DNA of 64,000 nucleotides. It comes from Azospirillum sp. SYSU D00513 (GTDB lineage: Bacteria > Pseudomonadota > Alphaproteobacteria > Azospirillales > Azospirillaceae). The DNA lies in contig NZ_JAFIQV010000023.1 of the NCBI RefSeq assembly GCF_017356015.1, forward strand, positions 46,823 to 110,822. The letters run 5' to 3'. Position numbers and translations under genes: made by a program. Shown here one piece after another: positions 18,201 through 24,397 of the stretch. Below the pieces are notes generated by a model. The model ran no database searches and was not told the DNA's origin. It saw only the letters and a program-made list of their open reading frames with translations. Positions within the stretch are counted from its first letter, which is position 1; each line of letters starts with the position of its first letter.

Positions 18201-19012
18201 TCGACTTGGTCCGCGCGAACATGCGCCATGCCGGCGCGCTGCGCATCGACCATGCCATGGCCCTCCAGCACGTCTACTGGATCCCGGAGGGCAGCGCCCC
18301 CTCCGAAGGGGCCTATGTGGCCTATCCAATGGATGACCTCCTTGGAATTCTGGCCTTGGAGAGCCTTCGCCACAATTGTCTGGTGGTCGGGGAGGATCTC
18401 GGGACCGTGCCCGAGGGCTTCCGCGAACGCATGGCCGAGGCCGGGATCCTGTCCTATCGCGTGGTGTTCTTCGAATACTCGGAGAAGGACGGTTTCGTCG
18501 GTCCGGAGGATTACCCGTACCTGGCTCTGGCGACGGTGGGCAGCCACGACCTCGCCACCCTGCGCGGCTGGTGGGAGGGGCACGACATCGAATTGAAGAG
18601 CGAGAAGGGCCTGTATCCCGCCGAGGACGAGGTACTGAAGCAGCGCGACCGGCGTGCGGCCGAACGCCGCGACCTGCTCGACGCCCTGCGGGCGGCGGAG
18701 CTGGAGTTGCCTTCGGGCTTCACGGCGGACAGCGCCTATGACCGGGCGCTGGGCCGCGCCGTGCATGCCTTCCTGGCGCGCAGCAACGCCGGGCTGGCGA
18801 TCGTGCAGCTCGACGACCTCACCGACGAACGGGCGCAGGTCAACCTGCCGGGCACCGTGGACCAGTACCCCAACTGGCGGCGCAAGCTGTCGCTGACGCT
18901 GGAGGAGCTGGCCGGCGCCCCCGAGGCCGTGGCCATCACCGGCCTGTTCGCCGGCAGCCGTTCGGTTCAAAGCAACTCCGATCAGCCCAACTCCGACCAC
19001 CCCAACTCTTAA
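15212..19012 (+). CDS. Maltokinase / 4-alpha-glucanotransferase fusion protein
   Basis: 1266 residues from TTG 15212, chosen for the GGAG seven bases upstream; an earlier TTG at 15173 has none. Residues about 15-515 are a Pep2/Mak maltokinase: Arg-Arg-Trp-Tyr-Ala-Ala-Lys near the start, then the aminoglycoside-kinase-like HGDYHLGQ loop (Asp372) and IVDFEGEP (Asp389). Residues about 550-1245 are a complete MalQ amylomaltase with a small N-domain (the TLLKAMG signature) and the GH77 barrel, with Asp1013, Glu1061 and Asp1113 as catalytic residues. MalQ shuffles maltodextrins; the kinase would convert maltose to maltose-1-phosphate, the GlgE substrate. The C-terminus ends in short Pro-Asn-Ser repeats. 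treY follows after 17 bases. Confidence 0.88.
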   Translation: MATARNFDAVPSPIEGEALALLQDNLLPGFLSARRWYAAKDAGTPRVRIVDALPLPLGNGVAQLCLLQVEPPGREPQLYQLPLVLDREGRAEAGDPFVIAGPESTPWAGSLRDGYGDVAVVRALLDGIRGRQAGGGKGLGYGRTEAFAGLQDQLGGVVALRWMGAEQSNTSIRVGDAAILKGLRKLESGIHPELEMSRFLTEVARFPNTPPLLGWAERVGESGSTALCILQGLVPEAEDAWGHVTGRLTARIEAFDGRDRAVAEAAEMELFLLMRRLGRRTAEMHRALATPTDDSAFTPEPATPAMLRDWAEGVRRMARTTLARLREALPGIEGSMAPFVASLAEGEEAIMAQIDALTPEQAGLSAMRLHGDYHLGQVLVSRGDVQIVDFEGEPMRPLAERRAKHCILRDVAGMLRSVAYAAATARKAIPEDIGETRRGAREAWVAWWEGEASSAFVAGYREGIGDCPGFPADPAAAARLLKLFLLEKSLYEVGYELANRPDWVGIPLAGVLAILRADAGPEVADRMPDPMGEGVLPLDRLAERMGIEAEFVNAAGETVRTSAETKRTLLKAMGIDAPDEAAAGERLAELERAELSRPLPPVAVLRIDRPPFAVTVALPEGTGELSWTLAEEDGKARKGQIAFEELPLVSRTELDGRVVERRRLDLGTTPPLGYHRLSVEAGEVRGEMALIGAPGRCHLPVPLEMGERIWGLSAQLYTLHSGNDWGMGDFGDLAELADIAAGQGAAVIGLNPLHAMFLDDPDRASPYSPASRLFLNPLYIQVTSVPEMADCEEARNLIASDGFSQRIEEARGEAFVDYEAVLKLKLPILERLYRTFREEGAPERKSAFKSFRKRLGTALERFCAYQALREHFAHEGKPDWRSWPEPFRDPASDAVAGFVHDHADRVSFFAWLQWVADSQLGEAAERARAGGMGIGFYRDLAVGADSSGAETWAAPGVMLASVHVGAPPDLFNPAGQDWGLPPFHPHRLREEAYAGFIDLVRANMRHAGALRIDHAMALQHVYWIPEGSAPSEGAYVAYPMDDLLGILALESLRHNCLVVGEDLGTVPEGFRERMAEAGILSYRVVFFEYSEKDGFVGPEDYPYLALATVGSHDLATLRGWWEGHDIELKSEKGLYPAEDEVLKQRDRRAAERRDLLDALRAAELELPSGFTADSAYDRALGRAVHAFLARSNAGLAIVQLDDLTDERAQVNLPGTVDQYPNWRRKLSLTLEELAGAPEAVAITGLFAGSRSVQSNSDQPNSDHPNS

Positions 19013-19029
19013 GTTAGGAGCGCACGCAC

Positions 19030-21828
19030 ATGGCGTCCGACGCCGGCAAACCGATCCCCCGGGCCACCTACCGGGTGCAGCTCAACGCACAGTTCGGTTT
19101 CGATCGCACGGCGGAGATCGCCGACTACATCGCGAGGCTGGGGGTGAGCCACCTCTACGCCTCTCCCTACATGAAGGCGCGGCCGGGCAGCACGCACGGC
19201 TACGACATCGTGGACCACAACGCGCTCAACCCCGAGTTGGGCGACGAGGGTGCCTTCGCGCGGCTGGTCGAGGTGCTGAAGGACGCCGGCCTCGGTCAGA
19301 TCCTGGACTTCGTGCCCAACCACATGGGCGTCGGCGGCGCCGACAACGCCTTCTGGCTGGACGTGCTCGAGTGGGGACCGGACAGCCCCTTCGCGGGCTT
19401 CTTCGACATAGACTGGGAGCCCGACCGCCGCTATCTCCAGGGCAAGGTGCTGGTGCCCTTCCTGGGCGACCAGTACGGCGTCGTGCTGCAGTCCGGCTCG
19501 CTGGAGCTGCGCTTCGACAAGGAGACGGGCAGCTTTGCCGTCTGGGCCTACGGCAGCCACAAGCTGCCGATCAGCCCCGGCATGTACGGCGACATCCTCG
19601 GCACCGACCATCCGGAGCTGGAGCGCATGGGCGACGCCTTCGCCCATCTCGCCTACGCGCACCCGCACGAGATCCGGCGCGCCGCAGCACTGAAGGAGGA
19701 GCTGGCGCTGCTCGTCGCCAACCGGGACGATGTCGCCCAGGCGGTGGACCGCGCCGTCTCCGCCTTCCGGGGCGAGCCGGGCGAGCTTGAGAGCTGGAAG
19801 ACGCTCGACGCGCTGATTGCCCGCCAGCACTGGCGGGCCGCTTACTTCAAGGTGGCGGCGGATGACATCAACTACCGCCGCTTCTTCAACATCAACGACC
19901 TCGCCGGCCTGCGCATGCATGAGCCGGAGCTGTTCGAGCACGCCCACCGGCTGGTGCTGCGCATGGTCGAGGACGGGACGCTCGACGGCATCCGCATCGA
20001 CCACATCGACGGGCTCTTCGATCCCAAGGGCTATTGCGAGCGGCTGGTCGCGGCGACCTCCAAGCCCTTCTACCTCGTGGTCGAGAAGATCCTGGCCCGG
20101 CACGAGCGGCTGCGCGAGGACTGGCCGATCGACGGCACCACCGGCTACGAATACACCAACCTGCTGGGCGGCCTGTTCGTCGATCCTGACAAGGAGGAGG
20201 CCTTCAGCCGCCTCTACGCCGACTTCACCGGCCAGGACGAGCCGTTCGAGGAGGTCGTGCGGGTCGCCAAGATCCGCATCATGGAAAGCGAGATGGCGAG
20301 CGAGCTGCACGTGCTCGCCCGCGAGGCATCCCGCATCGCCCGCTCCAACGTCCTGACGGCCGACTTCACGGTCAACATCCTGCACCAGGCGCTGAAGGAG
20401 ACGATCGCCCGCTTCCCGGTCTACCGGACCTATGTGGACGGAAGCACGCCGACGGAGATCGACCGGCGCGACATCGACTGGGCCATCGCCCAGGCGCGCA
20501 GGGCTCCCGACGGGCCGGACGCTTCGGTCTACGACTTCCTCCAGAAGCTGCTGACGACCGATCTCGTCGCCCAGGCCAAAAGCGGCTACAGCCGCGAGCG
20601 GGTCGTCCGCTTCGCGATGCGTTTCCAACAGTACAGCGGCCCGGTTATGGCCAAGGGGCTGGAGGACACCGCCTTCTACCGCTACAACCGGCTGGTCGCA
20701 CTGAACGAGGTCGGCGGGCACCCGGACCATTTCGGCGTCAGCGTCCCGGCCTTTCACCGGGCCAACCAGGAGCGGCTGCGCTTCTGGCCGGGCAACATGC
20801 TCAGCACCACCACCCACGACACCAAGCGCGGAGAGGACACCCGCGCGCGGCTCTACGCCCTGTCCGAGATGCCGGAGGAGTGGGAGCGCCAGATCAACGC
20901 CTGGAGCCGCCTGCTGCGCGCGCGGCGTGGCGACGTGGAGGGCAAGGCGCCGCCGGACCGCAACGACGAGTATCTGTTCTATCAGCTCATCCTCGGCGCC
21001 TGGCCGGCGGAGCTGACGGGCGCCGATCCGCAGACCATCGACCAGAAGACGATGAGCGAGTTCGCCGAGCGCATCGTTGGCGCCATGACCAAGTCGATGC
21101 GCGAGGCCAAGGTGCATTCGACCTGGGCCGCGCCCGATGAGGCCTATGAGGGCGCCGTCGTCAGCTTCATCCACGACGCGCTGGACACCACCCGCCGCAA
21201 CGCCTTCCTGGAGGCCTTCCTGCCCTTCCAGGCGGCGGTCGCCCGGCTGGGCATGATCAACGGCCTGTCGCAGGCCCTGCTCAAGCTGACCAGCCCCGGT
21301 GTTCCCGACGTCTATCAGGGCTGCGAGCTGTGGAACCTCAGCCTCGTCGATCCGGACAACCGCCTGCCGGTGGACTATGACCGCCGCTGCACGCTGCTGG
21401 ACGAGGTGGAAAAGCTGTACGAGGGCGGCGAGGCCGCCATCGGGTCGCTGCTCGACCGCTGGCAGGACGGAGCCGTGAAGCTCGCCGTGACCTGGAGGAG
21501 CCTGCGGCTGCGGGCCGAGAAGCCAGAGCTGTTCGCCAAGGGGGACTATCTGCCGCTCGAGGCTGCCGGCGCCAAGGCCGCGCATCTCTGCGCCTTCGCG
21601 CGGGTGTCGGGTGAGGACGCGGCGGTGGTCGCGGTGCCGAGGCTGGCCGGCGGATTGGGCTTCGCGTCCGGATCCTCTCCGGACTGGGCGGACACGACTC
21701 TGCCGCTGCCGCCGGGCACGCGCTGGCGCAACCTGCTGACCGGGACGTTGCTGGACGCCTCCGGCTCGGTCGAGGCGGGAACCCTGTTCCGGGACTTCCC
21801 CCTTGCCCTGCTGGTGCGGGAAGCCTGA
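19030..21828 (+). CDS. treY: Malto-oligosyltrehalose synthase
   Basis: 932 residues, longer than the roughly 720-780 of many TreY proteins. The GH13 enzyme isomerises the reducing-end alpha-1,4 bond of maltodextrins to alpha,alpha-1,1, giving maltooligosyl-trehalose. The N-terminal YRVQLNAQFGF motif, the Ser-His-Leu-Tyr-Ala-Ser-Pro strand, nucleophile Asp324 (IRIDHIDG) and acid Glu352 (VVEK) are typical, as is the C-terminal VPDVYQG block. AGGAG lies nine bases before ATG 19030. The gene is 17 bases behind the maltokinase-MalQ fusion, so they are coupled. treZ, which would release trehalose, is not in the window. Confidence 0.95.
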   Translation: MASDAGKPIPRATYRVQLNAQFGFDRTAEIADYIARLGVSHLYASPYMKARPGSTHGYDIVDHNALNPELGDEGAFARLVEVLKDAGLGQILDFVPNHMGVGGADNAFWLDVLEWGPDSPFAGFFDIDWEPDRRYLQGKVLVPFLGDQYGVVLQSGSLELRFDKETGSFAVWAYGSHKLPISPGMYGDILGTDHPELERMGDAFAHLAYAHPHEIRRAAALKEELALLVANRDDVAQAVDRAVSAFRGEPGELESWKTLDALIARQHWRAAYFKVAADDINYRRFFNINDLAGLRMHEPELFEHAHRLVLRMVEDGTLDGIRIDHIDGLFDPKGYCERLVAATSKPFYLVVEKILARHERLREDWPIDGTTGYEYTNLLGGLFVDPDKEEAFSRLYADFTGQDEPFEEVVRVAKIRIMESEMASELHVLAREASRIARSNVLTADFTVNILHQALKETIARFPVYRTYVDGSTPTEIDRRDIDWAIAQARRAPDGPDASVYDFLQKLLTTDLVAQAKSGYSRERVVRFAMRFQQYSGPVMAKGLEDTAFYRYNRLVALNEVGGHPDHFGVSVPAFHRANQERLRFWPGNMLSTTTHDTKRGEDTRARLYALSEMPEEWERQINAWSRLLRARRGDVEGKAPPDRNDEYLFYQLILGAWPAELTGADPQTIDQKTMSEFAERIVGAMTKSMREAKVHSTWAAPDEAYEGAVVSFIHDALDTTRRNAFLEAFLPFQAAVARLGMINGLSQALLKLTSPGVPDVYQGCELWNLSLVDPDNRLPVDYDRRCTLLDEVEKLYEGGEAAIGSLLDRWQDGAVKLAVTWRSLRLRAEKPELFAKGDYLPLEAAGAKAAHLCAFARVSGEDAAVVAVPRLAGGLGFASGSSPDWADTTLPLPPGTRWRNLLTGTLLDASGSVEAGTLFRDFPLALLVREA

Positions 21829-21840
21829 GCCTCCCGTTTC

Positions 21841-21883
21841 CGTTCCGGCGGCGATCCTTTTTCAAGGGATCGCCGCCGGAACG
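21841..21883 (+). terminator. Hairpin after treY (17-bp stem)
   Basis: Perfect 17-bp stem (21841-21857 with 21867-21883) and a 9-base loop beginning TTTTT, 12 bases past the treY stop. No T tract follows, so it may protect the 3' end or pause polymerase before the next hairpin. Confidence 0.65.
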
Positions 21884-21917
21884 AAGCGAAGCCTGCCGAA
21901 ACGAGCCAGCCAAATGC

Positions 21918-21953
21918 GAAGAAGGGCGCGCACCGACGTGCGCGCCCTTCTTC
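21918..21953. terminator. Bidirectional terminator, 16-bp stem
   Basis: GAAGAAGGGCGCGCAC pairs with its exact complement at 21938-21953 around a 4-base loop. TTCTT on the plus side and GCATTT on the minus side allow use for both treY and the converging 22016-22402 gene. Confidence 0.75.
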
Positions 21954-21963
21954 TTGGCGTCCC

Positions 21964-21995
21964 TGCCGGGGGCACCCCTTGGAGCGCCCCCGGCA
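21964..21995 (-). terminator. Additional hairpin after the exported-protein gene
   Basis: A 10-bp TGCCGGGGGC/GCCCCCGGCA stem lies 21 bases beyond the minus-strand stop codon at 22016. It comes before the 21918-21953 hairpin in the direction of that transcript. Confidence 0.55.
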
Positions 21996-22015
21996 AGAAG
22001 TGGCCGGTGGGGAGC

Positions 22016-22402
22016 TTACTGGCCGCCGCCCGCACCACCCGAACCGCTCATCGTGCCGGAACGGCCGTTGCGGTTGGTGTCGACGTCGGTGTCGGAGCTG
22101 TGGATCGTGTCGGCGGAACCGACGGAGTCCATCGCGCCGCCCGTGGTGGCGCCCGTCGAGCCGGTGCCCTGATCGGTCGTGACCTTGTTGCTCTCGTTCA
22201 TGGTGGCGCCGCTGCTCTCGCGCTTCGCGTCGCCCATGCCCGAGTCGCCCTTGCCGAGGTCGGCCGGCGTGTCGGCGGTGTTGCTGCTGGTGGCCGCCGG
22301 GCCGACGTTGCTTCCGGTGCTGCCGGCGCCCCCGCCGGACTGGGCGAAGGCCGGGGCGGACATCAGGGCCACGGCGGCGGCGGCGATCATGATCTTCTTC
22401 AT
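22016..22402 (-). CDS. Exported Ser/Thr/Gly/Asp-rich protein
   Basis: 128 residues from ATG 22402 (AAGGA six bases upstream). Residues 1-20 are a clean signal peptide (Met-Lys-Lys-Ile-Met-Ile, Ala-rich core, Ala-Phe-Ala cleavage site). The mature protein is low-complexity, with Ser, Thr, Gly, Asp and Asn, a Gly-rich C-terminus and no Cys, so it is probably disordered in the periplasm. No family was recognised. An EcfG-type promoter (22501-22525) sits about 100 bases upstream, which suggests induction in the general stress response. A hydrophilin-like protective role would fit, but this is speculation. Confidence 0.78.
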   Translation of the reverse strand: MKKIMIAAAAVALMSAPAFAQSGGGAGSTGSNVGPAATSSNTADTPADLGKGDSGMGDAKRESSGATMNESNKVTTDQGTGSTGATTGGAMDSVGSADTIHSSDTDVDTNRNGRSGTMSGSGGAGGGQ

Positions 22403-22500
22403 CTTCGTTCCTTCCGATTGGTGTCTTGCCCCTCTGCAAGGGGGCTTTGCTGTGGAGCGGTCCACGCCGTCGGCGCGTCCCGTTCGCTCCTGGCCTTAAC

Positions 22501-22525
22501 AACGGGGGTACGTCCTGGTCGTTCC
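22501..22525 (-). promoter_or_regulatory. EcfG-type general stress promoter
   Basis: On the minus strand GGAAC (22521-22525) and CGTT (22501-22504) are separated by exactly 16 bases. This matches the GGAAC-N16/17-CGTT consensus of the alphaproteobacterial PhyR-NepR-EcfG regulon. It points toward the exported low-complexity protein, leaving a leader of about 90 bases. Confidence 0.72.
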
Positions 22526-22601
22526 ACGCTCTTCGAAAAAACAGTTTTCTTTTTGCGCTGTTTAGGAGTTGCAGCAGCGAACGTGAAAAGGGAGATGCTG
22601 G

Positions 22602-23357
22602 ATGAACCGCGTTCTGGCCGGAGCCTTGGCCGGCTTTGCCGCGACGGCGCCGATGACTTGGGCGATGAACCGGATGTTTCGCCGCCTTCCTGAGCGCCAG
22701 CGTTATCCTTTGCCGCCGCGCCTGATCACGGAGCGCCTCGCCGAGCGGGGAGGCTTGGCCGGAAGGCTCACGGAACCGGGCATGGCGGAGGCGTCCCTGG
22801 CGGCCCATTACGCCTATGGTGCCGCCACCGGCGCGCTCGGCGCGCCGCTCCTGCGCGGGGCCGGCGGGCAGGGCGGGGCGCCGGTCGCGGCCGGGGTCGC
22901 CTATGGGCTGGGCGTCTGGGCGGCGAGCTATCTCGGCTGGATTCCGGCGGCGGGCATCCTGCGCCCGGCGACGGAGCATCCGCGCGAGCGGGTGGCGCTG
23001 ATGCTCGCCGCCCATGTCGTCTGGGGCGGGGCCACAGGCTATCTCACGGCGGTTCTTGCCGATTGGGGGGAGCGTTCGCCCGCGCGCGGTCCCTGGCTCC
23101 TGGACGGGCCGGAGGACGAAGCGGGTAGTCGGCTGCGCGGAACCACCATCGCCCACGAAAGCGCTAATCCCGCGGACCACCGGTGGAGAGGAGCGCGACG
23201 AGACCGGATGGCTGCTGTTGAAACCGGCATCTCAGCGCACCAAACAGGTTCATACGAAACGGCTTTGAACGCCAACATCTCTGGCGCGCGGGAAGGGGAC
23301 GATGATGAGCGATATTCGCCAATGGGTTCTGCTCGATCCGACCAACGGCATGGGTAG
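22602..23357 (+). CDS. Multi-pass membrane protein, unrecognised family
   Basis: 251 residues from ATG 22602, seven bases after GGAG. Residues 1-172 look like a genuine small membrane protein with Gly/Ala-rich helices (about 4-22, 65-90, 95-120 and 135-155), Pro-containing loops and a PMTW segment. The final roughly 75 residues lose the G/C-ending codon bias, are polar and look like translated non-coding sequence. A frameshift or sequencing error near 23120-23200 could have removed the real stop. The end also overlaps the 50-codon frame at 23302. No family is assigned. Confidence 0.65.
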   Translation: MNRVLAGALAGFAATAPMTWAMNRMFRRLPERQRYPLPPRLITERLAERGGLAGRLTEPGMAEASLAAHYAYGAATGALGAPLLRGAGGQGGAPVAAGVAYGLGVWAASYLGWIPAAGILRPATEHPRERVALMLAAHVVWGGATGYLTAVLADWGERSPARGPWLLDGPEDEAGSRLRGTTIAHESANPADHRWRGARRDRMAAVETGISAHQTGSYETALNANISGAREGDDDERYSPMGSARSDQRHG

Positions 23358-23454
23358 CGAAGCACCGGAAGGGGAGGCACCCGCCGCCGAGGCTCCACCG
23401 GGGACCGCTGCCGCGGAGACCTCCGCGCCCGCCGGTGACCGGTCCGCCGGTTAG
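23302..23454 (+). CDS. Small Ala/Pro/Glu-rich protein, 50 aa
   Basis: ATG 23302 (or 23305) follows GGAAGGGG. The N-terminal 15 residues (Asp-Ile-Arg-Gln-Trp-Val-Leu-Leu-Asp-Pro-Thr) look ordered; the rest is an Ala/Pro/Glu/Thr tail. It overlaps the doubtful 3' end of the preceding membrane-protein frame by 56 bases. Coding status rests on the ribosome site and codon bias only. Confidence 0.45.
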   Translation: MMSDIRQWVLLDPTNGMGSEAPEGEAPAAEAPPGTAAAETSAPAGDRSAG

Positions 23455-23474
23455 GCGGCTTCCCTGAGCCGGGG

Positions 23475-23891
23475 TCAGCCTTCCTGGGGGCCTTGAAACA
23501 GTTCGAGCGAGGAGGGGATGGAGGAGGGGCGGAGCCCGCCCAGAAGCTCGGCCACCGCTCCTACCGAAGCCGACAGCGCGTCGGGCGTGAAGGGCTTGCG
23601 CAGCACCCCGACGGCGAAATCGCGGGCTTCGTCGGCCCGGTGGTCGAAGCCCGTGACGAGGAGGGAGGGCAGGCTCAGTTCCTCCTTCAGCCGGCGGGCC
23701 AGGGTCAGGCCGGTCTCGCCGCCGGCCAGGAACACGTCGACGAGCGCCAGGTCCGGCTTCTCGCGGATCGCCAGGCGCATCGCCTTCGCGGCGTCGCGCA
23801 GAGGGCCGACGACGGTGTAGCCGGCATTCTCCAGAACCGCCTTCACGGCCGGCCCGATCAGCGGATCGTCCTCGACGACGAGCAGCTTCAA
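23475..23891 (-). CDS. Stand-alone response-regulator receiver protein
   Basis: 138 residues, a single CheY-like receiver domain with no output domain. The acidic pair Glu7/Asp8-Asp9, phosphoacceptor Asp52, Thr80 and Lys99 (Leu-Arg-Lys-Pro-Phe) are all in place. It should take a phosphate from a histidine kinase and act by protein contact. The start is TTG 23891, justified by AAGGAG eight bases upstream. No kinase is encoded nearby, so it is an orphan. A short Ser/Pro-rich tail follows the domain. Confidence 0.92.
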   Translation of the reverse strand: MKLLVVEDDPLIGPAVKAVLENAGYTVVGPLRDAAKAMRLAIREKPDLALVDVFLAGGETGLTLARRLKEELSLPSLLVTGFDHRADEARDFAVGVLRKPFTPDALSASVGAVAELLGGLRPSSIPSSLELFQGPQEG

Positions 23892-24127
23892 GCGACGTGC
23901 TCCTTATGCGGCGCTGTGGAATCGGAACGGCTCATGCCCCTGCCCGTGCCTCCGCTCATACCCATGTTCAAGCTTGGAGCGTTCATGTCAGTCGGGCCGG
24001 GCCGGTCTTCAAGAGGCTCCTCCGGCGGCTTTCGAAACCGCGATGGAAAGAACGCCGTCCGGGTTTCCCGCAGGACGGAGCCGGCGGGCGGCTGTTAAAG
24101 CAGAACCGAACACAAAGGGGAAGCCGC

Positions 24128-24346
24128 ATGAGGTTCGTGGAATTCAAGGACGTCTCGGGTGCGGTGGTCCTGGTCAACGCCGCAGGCATTCTCTTCCTGC
24201 GCCCGGCCGAGAGCGGCTGCACGGACGTGCATTTCGCCGGCCGGCAGGAGCCGCTGCGCCTGGACGCCCGCGTGCATGAGGTGGCCGAGGCGCTGGAGGA
24301 GGCAGCGCCGGAGCCGCCCGAGCCGATGATGTCGCTTCTGTCCTGA
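24128..24346 (+). CDS. Hypothetical protein, 72 aa
   Basis: ATG 24128 lies behind an AAGGGGA site. The sequence begins with two or three predicted strands (Phe-Val-Glu-Phe-Lys-Asp, Ala-Val-Val-Leu-Val-Asn, Gly-Ile-Leu-Phe-Leu-Arg), has one Cys and ends in an acidic Pro-rich helix. The opening resembles small beta-rich FlbD-like proteins only in outline. A near-match to the EcfG promoter (GGAAC at 23924, CGTG 16 bases on) lies about 170 bases upstream. Confidence 0.6.
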   Translation: MRFVEFKDVSGAVVLVNAAGILFLRPAESGCTDVHFAGRQEPLRLDARVHEVAEALEEAAPEPPEPMMSLLS

Positions 24347-24367
24347 TCCGGCCCGGCCAGGTGCCGC

Positions 24368-24397
24368 CTAGCGGGCGTGCTGCTAGCGGGCGTGCTG
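24368..24397. repeat. 15-bp perfect tandem duplication across the topB stop codon
   Basis: CTAGCGGGCGTGCTG occurs twice in direct succession (24368-24382 and 24383-24397). On the minus strand each copy encodes Gln-His-Ala-Arg-stop, so the second copy in reading order lies entirely in the 3' untranslated part of topB. Confidence 0.9.

Noticed and set aside
18961..19012. Short direct repeats at the end of the maltokinase-MalQ gene as a mobile-element trace
   Set aside because: They are in-frame and encode a Pro-Asn-Ser-type tail; no inverted repeats or transposase nearby.
21841..21995. Insertion sequence remnant suggested by three neighbouring inverted repeats
   Set aside because: They are stacked terminator-like hairpins between converging genes, without transposase fragments or target-site duplications.
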